Part shown: positions 47,307 to 59,332 of the stretch, piece after piece
Numbering within the stretch: the first letter of the stretch is position 1
Layout of the letters: each line of letters starts with the position of its first letter
Source: Yamagishiella unicocca
Taxonomy: Eukaryota > Chlorophyta > Chlorophyceae > Chlamydomonadales > Volvocaceae
DNA: 64,000 nucleotides
Direction: 5' to 3'
Assembly: GCA_003116995.1 (NCBI GenBank)
Contig: BDSL01000029.1
Location: 868,001-932,000 of the forward strand
Position numbers and translations under genes: made by a program
The notes under the pieces: generated by a model
What the model saw: only the letters and a program-made list of their open reading frames with translations
What the model was told of the DNA's origin: nothing
Databases searched by the model: none

Positions 47307-48938
47307 AGGCCACCTCGGGCAAATGCCTTGTTCATTGTTTATTTTCGGAAAGGCAGCGGCCTCGCCTGCAAGCGGCCTCTTGGACTTCCAGCGGCTACTT
47401 GGCCATTGGCGGGTGGGGACAGGACTGTGGCGCTCATGGCGTTGGTTGGTCCAAGCTTTTTCACCCGGCGAGGCACGTGCTTGGGGCCTTGCCACCGCTA
47501 AGACTTGAAACAGAGCCATGGAAGGAGGAAGGGCAGGATCGGAGGATGCATTTGGTCATTGGGGTGGCTCGGTGGCCTGTGTGCCTCGCTGGAATGGCTA
47601 CGTGCATCTCCGCTTGCAGCCTGCACCTGCCAAAGTCACAGGGGATTGCGGTTAAGCAGATGAGCCAGTACTCTGTTAGCGGAACCTCAATGGGTTTGCA
47701 CGCACGCGGGAGGGATGCGAACAGGATTTGCCCGGGTTTATAAAGTACTGAAAGAGATGAAGGGACCAGACAGATGTCACTCCTACCAAACCACCGACCC
47801 CCGGTTCACCAGGTCCATCGCCTACACGTGAAGGGTTTGAGTGTTAAAGCTGTTTCATCGAAACGTGAGGTGACTGTCACAGTTCCGGTATGAGTATCCT
47901 GGGATCATGCCAAGCGCATTTACGGAAATGCCTGCCATCGCGGGGGCCGCACCCAACCAAACTATCATAACGAAACAAACTTGTCACCTTGGCCAGTCTT
48001 TTCTGGCTTTCCCCTAGTATGGATTATAATCAAAACTTGCAGAGAAACAATGTGCATAAATTGCGAACCCTAACCCTGCATTGGCGCAGGTCAACAACTG
48101 CCGTACATATACCTTCGAGAAAGCAGACTGTATGCGATTAATGCAAAACATAAGTTTGCGCAACTATACTTTATCTCTTCCTAACTTGCATAGTGATTTT
48201 TCGCTAGTTGATAACTATTTCTGCTACCTTGGGAAAGCATTTCTAGCCTACCGGTATGCGTATTATGTAATACGAGTCGAACGTGTATGATGAACGATTA
48301 AAGCCCCGATGCGATATTAAAATGTGGCGAAAAGTCGGCAGACCTGGTTGGAGACGAGCTAGCGGTTATGCAGCGTAACACAGCCACAATATAAAGGACA
48401 AGTAATGTTCAACTTCGCCCAGGTTAGTGGCTGGGTCGGGGACGCTGTAGCTAGCAAACTCGGTTATCATTCGTCGTTCGCTGTCCGCCGAGGACTTGCG
48501 CCCGCGGCGCCCCCCCACACCTGCGACCATATTCATGAATCCTTGCCAGCCGCTCACACGCTTGGACCCGCCTGGCCCGGTGTCCGTCAGGAAGGGCGGC
48601 GTCCGGCAAGCTCTGGGCTGCCGCAGATGTCGCGTAGGTTTACGCTTGGACGGGTGATATGAGCTCGGGGTGATGAAAAAGGCGCCAGGGCGAGGAAGGG
48701 AAAGGCGGGGGGGTCTGCCTCCAAGAGTAGACACGGAGGGTAAGGGCGACCGGGTTACGAGGCATGCGACACGTTCGTGGCCCCCTCACGGCAAGTGCCT
48801 TGCGGCCCTTGGCGAGTGCCAAAATCGGGTTGAACGTTTCCTGAGCAGCGTCGGAACTGCGACATGGGCCTGATACTAACCATGCACCATTACCAAAATG
48901 AAGTCACCTAGCCGTGTCTTCGTTGGGCTGCGCCGCAG
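47307..48938. other. FUZ 3' flank and upstream region of the WD40 gene
   Basis: Part is AT-rich (47990-48350). A short ATG-led segment at 48405-48422 (MFNFAQ) followed by a gttagt donor could be a first exon of the WD40 gene, but its phase does not fit the acceptor at 48938, so it is not joined. No other gene recognised. Confidence 0.35.
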
Positions 48939-51900
48939 TCACTAGCAGTGCGGCGGGAGGCGGCAGCCGCGGGAGCAACAGCGGTGGCAGGCTGGGCCAG
49001 CCGGCGCGAAGCGCCAGCGGCAACGCGCAAGGTGGCGCGCAGCGGACGGGCTACGTACCCAAATACACGGCGGAGACGGCCAATGGGACGGACGTCATCA
49101 ACCAGGTGGGCCCTGCGTCGGTCTCACTGCCAGGACCTGCTGATCTGGCCGGAAGCAACGGTGTGGTTGTGGGCTCTGGGACTGGGATAAGATTGCCAGT
49201 CTGCTTTCCTGGAGGCAATCAGGAAGAGCGATGGGGGCAGGGTACGGGAGTCGTACGCGTGGGGCGGTTGGCAGTTGACGGCCGGTGCAAGGCAAGCCTG
49301 TGTAGGGAGCCACGTGGATGCGTGGGTCGTGGTACGACGTCGGGAGATGCTGGCTAGGTTGCCTGGGGTGGGAACAGGTTTTAGGGTTTCAGTATTTGCC
49401 TGGGCGCAAGTGCATCATATGCGGTCAAACCGGATGACGTCGCCCGTCAGGAGTGGCGTCAGGGCGGTATCCCTTAGCCCCGTGTGGGGATCCAAGCTGA
49501 CGATGGTGGCGGACGGCGGCCGGACCCATGGGCCCGCGACTTACGGCCCCCGGAGGCTCGGGCGGTTTCGGAGCCAAGCGCCAGCCGCAGGGAACGGGGC
49601 GCGCTCTGACCGGGATCAGTGACGTGCTGGCTGCCACCAGGTTGGCCGCAGCAAGGGCGGCGCCCGTCCACCCTAGCTTCCTAGGTGTGCTGCTGCATAC
49701 GCAGTTCCGATGCAACCGGTTCCCTTCCGTCGGGGCACTGTGAGGGCAAGCTACCGTAGCTGAGCAGGGCCCCGCAGAGGGGCTCACAAACACCTCCGGC
49801 TTCAGCTCCCGAGGTTCTGTCGTGCACTACCTCCAATCCCCCCACCCACCACCCCACCACATGGCGCCCCAGCCCCACCGCCTCCCGGCCCTCCCCGCCC
49901 TCCCCGCCCTCATTAGGACATCCTTCGGCGCGTCAAGGCCAAGTTCGACAGCGCCGACATGGACGGCACGGGGCAGCTGCACCCGCAGGAGTTCATAAAG
50001 GCCTTCCTCGGTGGGTGCCTGGGCGGGCTGGTGGGTTGCAGGGCTGACGGGTTGGTGGGCGGACGAATTGGTGGGTCGGCTAGCTGGGAGTATGGCCTCA
50101 CGGATCGGTGCCCTGCATCGTTCCGAAACCACTCTCAGCAGCAATCCCTCCTGCTGCGCGTAGGTATCCTTCAAACGGAGGACGGAGGCGATGCGGAGGC
50201 GCTTGCGAAGCTGTTCATGCGCATCGACGCAAACAGGTGACAGCGAGCTAGCTGACAGCTGTTAGGGCCTTATCTTGAGGAGGGGCTGGCTGAAAGCTGT
50301 TAGGGCCTTACCTTGAGGAGGGGCTGGCTGACAGCTGTTAGGGCCTGATCTTGAGGAGGGGCTGGCGGACGCGGCGGTGGGAGTCCGGGGCGGGTAGACG
50401 GCGGGTAGACAGGATGGCTCCGTTCTCGCAGCTCCGTGGAGAAGGAGCCGGAGGGTGCGAAGGGGTGCTGCCCAGCGCCGACGAGGCGGCGGGTCCGACT
50501 CATTTCCCCACTTCAGCACCCTTTCGGTATGAAACCGACAACGTGGTGGGAATTCCCTGGCTGCTTTGGTTTTGCTCAGCGACGGCACAATCGATTGGGA
50601 CGAGTTCTCAACGTACATGCTTTTGGAGAGCCAGGGCAGCGCTAGGGTGCGGGAGTTCGAGAGCACCGTCACAATGCAGGTGGGCCGGGGGAGGGGCTGG
50701 GGGGAGAGGGGAAGGGGCTGGGCGGGGGCAGAGCGATATGACGAGGGTATGACCGGGAGTTGCTGAAAGAAGAAGAAGCCGTCAAGGAGCACTGGGACGG
50801 TGGAGCGAATCATGGGGCCGTAACGGCTGATCCACTCGTGTCGAGGCCTGAACGCGTCGTTGTGCGCTGCTCTTCCTCTCACCTTTACCCAGCTGCCGCC
50901 CCACTCCGCTGTCCTCCTCCGCCCTGACCGCTCGCGACGACAGCCCACGCCCCGCTGCCATCCCACCCCACCCCGGCACCCGCTCCCCACCCTTCGCCAG
51001 CTAGTTTCTGCCCTCCGCTTCCTATGTCGTCTAACCGGGTCTTCTCGCCACCCGCCGGCCCCGCAGGACCCCACTCCCTCCCCCGTGTCCGACCTGCTGG
51101 CTCACAAGGACGCCATGACGCACATCACGGCCATGCGGCTGGCCAACGGAGTGGATCGGTACGCCACCTGCGGCAGGTGCGAAGGCGGGGGGCCGGAAGG
51201 ACGGCGGGTGAAGGGGGAGGAAGGGGATGAAGGGTGGCGGGGAAGGAGGGCGTAAAGAGGGCGGAAGGAGGGCCTACAAGCCGGAGGGAGGGGGGCGGAC
51301 GAAGGAGGGGAAATGGCGGGAAATGGGGACACCCCAGTAGGGCGAAGGGAGGTCTGCTGCTCGTGCCAGGGAGGTCTGGGCTCATAGGGTTGGGAGAGCG
51401 GGCGGACCAAGACGTGCAGACGACCAGTCTCCTGGCGATTCCAGGATTCGCCATGGCTCGGCCTTACCGCTGTAAGTACTAAGGACTCTTTACGGCATCT
51501 GTATGGCCTGTCCTCCAGGGATGGCACGGTGCGGTTGTGGAACTCCAAGGACCTAAAACACGTCAAGACGCTTCACCTTCCTCGGCCGCGGGTGAATCTG
51601 CCCTCGCGCGAGGGAGCGGAGCGCCTCTCCAGCGCCCGCGGCTCGCGGCCTGCGCACAGCGGCGGGCTGTGGGCCACGTGCTCGGCCTTCATGCCCCTCA
51701 CGCAGAAGCTGGCGGTGGGCTCCTTCAGCCGCTCCATCCGGATCTACGACCTGGCGTCGTACGAGATCGCGGGGCAGGTGCGCAGAGATCCCTGGATCGC
51801 GCTCGGGGAACGGGTTTTACGTGCCGGGCATTCTTCGCCTCCAAACCAATCGCAGGCACGCGAGGGGGCAATGGACGGCACAGGCACACGGGCTTTCTGC

Positions 51901-54900
51901 GGAACATATAAACTACGTATCCGACAGCGAGGACCGGTATACGAACCCCACCACGACGCACCGCGGCAGGGGCCATACCCGCCGTAAGCTCCTAAAACCC
52001 TTACGACTTACCGGCTACACGACTCCCCATGGCCCCTCGTCCGCTCCCTCCCCTGCCACCCCGCCCCCAGATCCCCGAAATCGACTTCGTGCCCCTCTGC
52101 CTGGACGTGTGGGTTCCATCACGCGCCAAGGACACCGAGCTGATTGTGGTGGGCGACGGCGGGGGCTGGGTGCGGCTGTTTGACGTGCGCTCCAACGCCG
52201 GCAAGGGGGGCACAGACGGCGACTCCATTGGGGCACCCAGCAGCACCGGCGGCAGCGGCAGCGTGGAGAGGCTGACGGAGCGGCCGCGATGGCGCTTCCA
52301 CCACCACAACGACTGGGTCATGGCAGTCAAGTGAGTGGCGGTAATCGGGCTGCGGCCAAGTCGGGTTTGTGTGAAGGGCGTGAGCTGGAGGGATGATGAG
52401 GAGTTCTGGGGAAGGGTTGTGCAGGGACTTGCTCGCAGGGCGGGAGGCGGCTAACGGGTAAGAGGAGGTGACGTGGGTCGCGTGCGTGTATGGATAGGGG
52501 ATGGAGGTGGTGTGGGAAAGGAACGGCGAGCAAACGGCGTCCCGTGTAGTCCCTTGGAGCTCGCTACGAGTACGTGGTGCGGGGAGCAGCCAGGGCAGTG
52601 GGGCAGGAACCAACCTGGGCCCCAAGCACCCCCGTCACGTGTTCTAACTGTTAACGGACTAAAGGTTACCAGCACATGGAGCTGAAAAGGCTTCACCGAC
52701 CACTATTTCCCCGTCCCCCACCTCCTCGATACGACTCTCAATCCCAACCGCCATAACCGCCAACCGCCAACCCCCGCTCGCCAGGTACGTCGCCGACATG
52801 AACTGCGTGCTGGCGGCCTCCCTGGACAAGACCGTTTCGATCACCGACGCGGAGGAGCGGGTGCCGCTGAAGAAGCTGGACGGCCACCACACCAAGGTAC
52901 GGCAAATACGGCAACGAAGGGGAACGCTCGGCCGGGGTTGGATTGGGTCAGGTCAGGTCAGGTCTCGAAGAAGTAGCGTGCGCTTGAAGGGTGTCAGTTC
53001 TCGAAGAAGTAGCGTGCGCTTGAAGCGTACCCTTCCGCTCATCAGCCACGATAGCCTTTCCTTCGCGCTACCCCCCTCCTGCCGGTTGTCCAAGCGAAGC
53101 ACAATCGAAATGCTGTCAGCCGACTCAATCGCCTCACCACCCACTCCACCCCTAGATCTCCGGCTTCTGACCCGCACCCTTGCACGTGGCAACGCTAGTA
53201 CCACCCCCTGACGCATGCTCCCCCCGCTATCCGGGCGCCGTCCGGGACCCCTCGCTCCCGCCAGCTATCCTCGCTCCCGCCAGCTATCCTACCCATGCCG
53301 TGTTTATGCCCTCCCTTCCCCTCCTTTCCTCTTTTCCTCACCCATGTTCTCCAGCATGCATCTCGAAACGTCTGTCCTAAATGGTTTTTCTCGCATCCAA
53401 GGGTCTTCCTCGCAACCCACCCCCTCCTACCCCAGGGAGTCAACGCGGTGGACTGGTCGTCCCTGTACAAGTTCGTTGTGACGGGCTCCCTGGACCGCCG
53501 AGTCATCATGTGGAACCCCTTCAGCCAGAAGCCGCTGGCGGTGCTGTCGGGCCACAACGCGGCGGTTACTGGCGTGGTCGTCAACGACCGGGACAACCAG
53601 ATCATCTCACTTTCAACCGACCACATCATCAAGGTAGGCAATGGAGATGGTGTACGGCCCGGACTGAAGAGGCGTAGGCTTGGAGGGAGGGGAGGGATTT
53701 CGCGGCCGCCGGGGTGGCGGGTATAATGGCTTAACCACTCAATGCCGCAGCCCTTGCCGTGCCGTGTCGTATCGTGCTCCAAGCAACTTCTCACGCCCCC
53801 CTTGGTGCTCTGGCCGGCCTCCGGCCGCACCCTCCCGTTCCTCCCTGGAGCAGATCTGGGACATCCGGAACCACAAATGCGTGCAGTCGCTGCCAGATCG
53901 CGATCTGTTGAACATGCCCCAGGTGGGCGAAGTGGGTGCCGGTGGGGGAGAGCGTGCTGCGAGTGGAGCGCGGGCTGAGGGGAGGGGGTGCGAACACAGG
54001 CCGGCGAGGACGCAATCTGGGGCACTGCGCGTACTGGCTGCGGGGAAGGATTGAAGTGGGCGGAGGGGTGGTGGGGCGCGACGGGTGACACGTTTCGATG
54101 CGCGGGATGCGACTGGGAGTGCGGATTCTGGGTGGCTGGGTGGTCGTGAAGGGACAGAGGCTCGACCGGCAGCACGATAAGGAACGCCAGCTGACATGCG
54201 TGCAACCCCGACACCCTCTCCCGCCCGCTGTCCGTCTTTGCCGCCGCCGCCAGTCTTCGTACGACGACGCTGTGACGCCGGTGCTGTACGACCCGGAGCG
54301 GAGGCAGCTGGTCACTGGGTTCATGAAGCCCAAGGTACGGCAAGCGGGCCAGTACGGCCGTTGCGCGGACTGGCGGGCGCCTGACATGGCCGCATCCTTC
54401 CCAGCAAATGCACACACCATGACGTGCGTAGCTTTTGGGCCGCACTGGTGGCCATCACTACCTGCCGCGCAGGCACGCGACCTCGTCCTTGTGTTGGGTT
54501 AGAGATCGTGAGTGTTCGTGTCGCTCCTCTCCCCGCTGCTGCGCGCGCTCTTCGACCTAAAGGGTTTCCTTGAGCTCCCCCCCCTGCTGTCGTGTAACCG
54601 GGTCTTTATGCCACATACACACACGCAGCATATATAAAACACACTCTTTATGCCACACACACACACACCCCGGCCGCTTCAGGTGTGGAAGGTGACGACC
54701 TTGGGGGCCACCCCATGCTGTCATGTAACCGGGTCCTTATGCCACACACACACACACAACCTCCCTCCTGCCGCTGCAGGTGTGGAAGATGACGACCGCG
54801 GGGTCGGGGGCCACCCAGGCTCACGCCGCCGCGGTGACCCGCGTGGTCTACAACTCCAACTTCAGCGAGGCGATCTCCGCCGACCACGGAGGAACCATCA

Positions 54901-57900
54901 GCGTGTGGTGAGCCGCAGCACCCGCGGGGACCTGTAGTTCCGGTGTACTCCAGGGCGGCGCACGCCCGTTCGCCTGCTCTACGACAGCCGTAGGTTACGG
55001 CGCCCTATGCAACCCTGGGATCTGTACGTACTGAAATCTTGTGGCTGGCATCGATCGCGCTTTGTCACTCTTGTTGCGAAGGATTAGCTAGCCGCCTGGG
55101 GGCGGTCCTGGCTGTCGTGTGTGTATGCGCCCACCCGCCCATCCCCCCTCCTCCCCCGCGCGGCTTCCACGTCATCCCCAGGCATGTGCCCACCGGCAAG
55201 CTGCGCTACCGCTTCCTGCAGTGCCACGGCGACAAGCGCATCACAGCGCTGGCTTTCGACGCGGCCAAGCGACGGCTCATCACGGGAGCAGAGGACGGCG
55301 ACTGCAAGGTGAGAATGGGAAGGCGGGGAAGATGGGGCGGGGTCGCCTGGGAGCAGAACTACCACACCCTAAACTCAATTCACCACTACAAATGGTCATC
55401 GCTTCAGACCATATCGTCCAAACCTGCTTGCGACACACAGTACCCGGTTACGGTAACCGGAACCTTGCAGCTGTCAGGCAGTGTCACCAGGGCACCCCCA
55501 TGTTTACTTTCAACTCCCCTTATGAGGGCAGCAGCGACGCGGCCGAGCACGTTTGCTCCCAACCCCAACCCCACCGTCGCCTGCAGATCTGGAACTTCAG
55601 CAGCGGCGCCTGCTTGAGTCACCTTCAGAGCAAGACACGGGCCGAGGTGACTGCGCTGGTGCCGCTGCGCGGCCCTCTCACGCGCTACGTGCTGGCTGCT
55701 GGCTGGGACCGGCGCATCACCTTTTATGAGGACAACGCGGCCAAGGCAGTGGGGCCGTCGCGCGCTCTTGCAGGCCACAAGGTGCGACCACAGGCCGGGG
55801 CGGGGCGGGGCGGGACGGGGGTTCCAGATGAGCCCACAGGACGGGCCAGAGCGAGAGGCACAGCGTCGTCCATGCGTGTGGAAGCAGTTCCGGAGCAGGG
55901 TCTGGCCAAGGGTATGGGGCATGTGGTGGCCTGAGAGTGCGCTGGTGCTTTCTTGCTTCACTTTCCGCCATCTGCTTTTCTTCCCAATAACCCTCCTTGC
56001 TTTACTTTCCGCCACCTGGCCGCCTCCTCAATTACCTCATACGTCCCTTCAACACCCACGCACTTGTTCCTGGTTCCACCCGTCGCACCCGTCCACGCCC
56101 CCCCGTCGCTCAGGCCGACATCCTCACCATGGTGGCACTGGAGGGCAGCAGCACCGTCGTCACCGCCAGCGACGACGGCGAGCTGTGGGTGTGGAACATG
56201 GACTCCTGCGCGCCTAAGCGCCGCATGTTGGCGCCCGGCACCGCCTCCCGCCCCGCCAACGAACGCGCGGTGGAGGCACTGGCCTTCCTGGCGGCCACCG
56301 GCAGCGGGCTCACGGGCAGCGGCGTGGGTCGGCTGCGCGGGGTGCTGCTGGCGGTGGGGGCTGACAGGTGGCTACGGATGTGGGATGTGTTGGACGGGAC
56401 CATGCTGGCGGAGCGCTTCACGGGACACCGCCAGGTGTGTGTTTTGGGAGGGAGGGTGGTGGGGGTAAGGGGGCATGGGGGCATTGGCGGGAGTATTCTG
56501 GATGGAGAGGCGCGCACGTGCTTTGGCGCTTGGGGGCGCTTGGGGGCGCTTATGGTGGTTTGTGTGACAGTGGATCATCGTGTAGCATCCTATGCTATTG
56601 TTCAGTGCCTGCGTTTCTGCGACCGCAGAGCGATGTGGTGTGCGGTTCGTAAAACATCTATAACGCGGCCTGTGCGAAGCGGCAAAGCGAGTAGTTGGGA
56701 CATCTTTCGCGCCTTCACGCCTTCACGGCCAACTGTGACTCCGTGTCCTGGCGGTGACTCCGTGTTAACAATCGCAGGGTGAGACGGTCCAGGCGCTGGC
56801 GCTCGACGCCAACAACACGCGGATAGCTACGGGGGACAGCGGCGGTATGATCAAGGTGGGGAAACAGAGCCCGGTTGTGTGTCAGTTGGGGCGCGTTAGC
56901 GCCCTGCGCAACACTGAACACGGACCCACGGGCAGACTGCGGTATCAGCATCCACTACCTGCTTCCTGACCTTCACCCGTCGCTTTCTCTTTTCCCTGCT
57001 GCCGCTGGCCTTGTCCGGCTAGCACTGCCCTTTCACACATTTACCCTCTACTCCGCCGCTGCCGTTCTCGCCCACTCAGGTGTGGGACATGTCTCGATAC
57101 ACCGGCGGCGCCATGTCGCAGCCCGTTGCCGCGGCGACCATCCGGGAGGTGGCGGTGTGGCGGGGGCATAAGGCCCACGTGACGTCCTTGGACTGGATCG
57201 ACCCCAGCGCCGGAGTGACGGCAAGCGCCGGCTACGCGCGGCGAGGGGGCGGGCTGTTCGTGGTCAGCAGCTCCGCCGACTGCACTGTGTCGTTGTGGAC
57301 GGAGAGCGGCGCGCGAGTGGGCACCTTCGGCCAGAACACGTGGATACTGGATGTGGGTACGAGTGTGCGCGTGGGTTTGGATTTGGCCTTTGTATTTTAG
57401 GGACTTTGGGCCCCGCCTGAACTCCCCGCATCTCACCGTCTTTGGTGATGCCGAGACATCTCCATCTCCACTTCGCGCGCCTCTGCTTTAATACCGGTAT
57501 CCCCCTGCTCGCTGCCTTTCCCTACCCCTCACGCCTGCCCTGGCTTTGCTGGCCTTCCTCGGCCGAGCCCTCTGCCTTCCCCCTCCCCTTGTTCACTGGT
57601 TTCCTACGCTGTCCCTGCCTTCCCCCTTCCAGACGCACTGCCCATGTCGTGTAAACGGGTCTTCCCCCCCCTTCCTCCTCCCTTCCTTCCTCCTCCCCAC
57701 CAGGACCGGACCTCTTGGGCGCAGCAGGAGACGGCGCCGCTGGATGTGAGTGCTGCCCACCCGGCGACCCCGGTCCATGTTGCGACCGCTGCCTCCACAC
57801 GTGATGCGCCCTCGCCATGCGGCCCATTGGGCCCCCTCCTCCTCCTTCTCCTCCTCATACGGCTTTCCTCTCAAACCTCTCCTCCTCCCCCCGCTCCTCT

Positions 57901-59309
57901 CGCCCATCTTATTTTATTTCTGCAGCACGCCTTTTCTTAATCCTCCAACTCCCCGCTAACGACCCTAACCACCCCAACCAACCCCAACCAACCCCAACCA
58001 ACCCCAACCACCCTCAACCCGCCGCCAACCCCCGCAGGAGCGGGACACTTGGATTATGGAGGCCTCGCGGGTCATCCCCAGGTCCGACCCCGCCGCGCCC
58101 GCGGCCACAACCACGGCCGGCAGCGACAATGCCGGCCGCGGCACCATCTCCGGCGCCACCGACGCCCCCGAGCTGGACTCCCCCGGGCTGGGACGGCCGC
58201 CGCTGGCCCCCGGCAGGGCGCCCACGTCCGCAGGCATCGCCAACCGCATCATCACAGGTGCCAGCCTGTCGAGGTCTCGACCGGACAGCGCGCCTCCGGA
58301 GATCGCACTCGTGTGTGAGGCGTCAAACGCGGCACGCGCGGAGCGCCGGTCCTCAGTACGCCGGATGATGCCGCGTGGGCCGGCTGCGGGAGCGGGAGAG
58401 CCCTCCAGCTCAGGCGGGTTGCCGCCGGTGCCGGGCACGGGGGGGGATGACGCGGACCGGCCGCAGGCGCTGAGAAACATGCTGTCGGTGTTTGCGCGGG
58501 CGGAGGCGCAGGACAGCGCCAGTGAGGGTGATGACGGCGACGGCAGCACCAGCACCAGCAGCAGCGACGACCACGCCAGTGACACGGAGGTACCCACCGC
58601 GCTGTGGCTGGCGGACTTCGACGCGGCCAGGCACAGGAGGCTGCTGCTGGCGGCGGCGAGCGCGAAGGACCAGGGCAGCGGAGGGGCCTCCAGCGGGCGC
58701 GGATACGGTGCTGGCGGGAGAGCTGGCGTGGCGCACCTGCTCAAGGTATGTCGGGAGTCTTAGGACACTAGGGCGTTAAGGCGCTAGGATGTCGGGACAC
58801 TAGGGCGTTCAGGCGCTAGGGTATCGGGACACTAGGGCCTATTCGCATTGCGTCGGAACCATCGCGCAAGGCGCCAGCAGAAAGAATCAGCAGGCTCAGG
58901 AGCGGCAGCAGAAGTTGAGCATGGGCGCTTCGCGCACCACCCTTTTACCCAAGCCTCCTTGCGGTCACATGGATTTCTCCATGCCTGAACCATCGCCTAA
59001 TTCCAGGCCGCTCCATGCTAGCATCTTCTCCAGCTACAACATGTAGTACCCTATTCCTTCTTCTCCGGTGTATCGCTTTACAAGTGGTTACTAGCCTTTC
59101 TCCTACTTCAACCGGTTAACCCCCTGCGGCTCTGCACGATGCCCTGGCGCGCGCAGGTTACGGAGCTGGCTACGCTGCAGGAGCGGCCTGCAAGCAGCTT
59201 CATGAGCAGTCGCCGCGGGGTTGCCACTGCGGCGGGCGTGATTAGCAAACCATCCGGATCGCCAACGCGGCAGGGTACATCGCTGGCCGCATCCCGGCAA
59301 CGACTGTGA
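48939..59309 (+). CDS. EF-hand and WD40-repeat protein (WDR49/WDR64 type), likely axonemal
   Basis: Exons joined in phase: 48939-49105, 49917-50010, 50164-50236, 50580-50679, 51067-51176, 51519-51777, 52071-52330, 52785-52896, 53436-53633, 53854-53922, 54254-54334, 54780-54907, 55182-55308, 55587-55781, 56114-56434, 56778-56855, 57080-57352, 57704-57745, 58038-58745 and 59157-59309; about 1,180 aa plus an unplaced N-terminus. Two canonical EF-hand loops (DMDGTGQLHPQE and DANSDGTIDWDE) precede about ten WD40 blades, each with signatures such as DGTVRLWN, GSLDRRVIMWNP, ASDDGELWVWN and VSSSADCTVSLW. A Ser/Ala/Gly-rich tail with an acidic patch (58500-58600) follows. EF-hand followed by two WD40 propellers is the layout of WDR49/WDR64, which are ciliary proteins. 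The Chlamydomonas counterpart may be an axonemal FAP (FAP337 type), but I cannot confirm which. Confidence 0.87.
50246..50366. repeat. 41-bp tandem repeat, three copies, in WD40 gene intron
   Basis: Unit contains gacagctgttagggcctt and cttgaggaggggctggc; the three copies differ at a few positions. Confidence 0.9.
51023..51053 (+). repeat. Intron-end element, copy in WD40 gene
   Basis: tatgtcgtctaaccgggtct followed by tctcgccac, 14 bp upstream of the 3' splice site at 51066. Confidence 0.75.
52962..53027. repeat. 34-bp tandem duplication in WD40 gene intron
   Basis: tctcgaagaagtagcgtgcg followed by cttgaag is present twice. Confidence 0.9.
53341..53420 (+). repeat. Intron-end element, long copy in WD40 gene
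   Basis: About 80 bp running from cccatgttctccagcatgca through ctaaatggtttttctcgc to gggtcttcctcgcaaccc. It closely matches the reverse complement of 251-338 and ends 15 bp upstream of the 3' splice site at 53435. Confidence 0.85.
54584..54779 (+). repeat. Tandem duplication of intron end plus exon start (WD40 gene)
   Basis: An approximately 130-bp segment is repeated: ctgtcgtgtaaccgggtctt, a (CA)n-rich stretch, an acceptor, then gtgtggaaggtgacgacc (54682). The second copy has ctgtcatgtaaccgggtcct (54716), (CA)n, acceptor at 54779, then the real exon gtgtggaagatgacgacc (54780). The first copy contains only about 30 bp of exon and then diverges. Confidence 0.88.
57643..57672 (+). repeat. Intron-end element, copy in WD40 gene
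   Basis: catgtcgtgtaaacgggtct followed by a pyrimidine tract, about 32 bp upstream of the 3' splice site at 57703. Confidence 0.8.
57959..58020. repeat. (CCCCAACCAA)n microsatellite
   Basis: Five or so copies of a 10-bp unit forming the 3' part of the intron before the exon at 58038. Confidence 0.9.
58755..58840. repeat. 34-bp tandem repeat, about 2.5 copies
   Basis: Unit gacactagggcgtt with downstream aaggcgctagg and tcggg, in the last intron of the WD40 gene. Confidence 0.85.
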
Positions 59310-59332
59310 CCTCCTCTTCAGCTCCCTTGACA

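Noticed and set aside
48405..48422. MFNFAQ as first exon of the WD40 gene
   Set aside because: It ends in phase 0, whereas the next plausible acceptor (48938) needs one carried base; no consistent join found.
49470..49645. Possible extra WD40-gene exon (Gly/Arg-rich frames)
   Set aside because: Exons 49105 and 49917 already join in phase (VINQ to DILRRV), and this segment ends in an incompatible phase.
53195..54445. 416-codon open frame on the minus strand
   Set aside because: It is antisense to WD40 exons with clear domain content and spliced phases; high GC keeps the antisense frame open.
58410..58744. Long minus-strand frames opposite the last large WD40 exon
   Set aside because: Shadows of the coding exon 58038-58745; no family resemblance.
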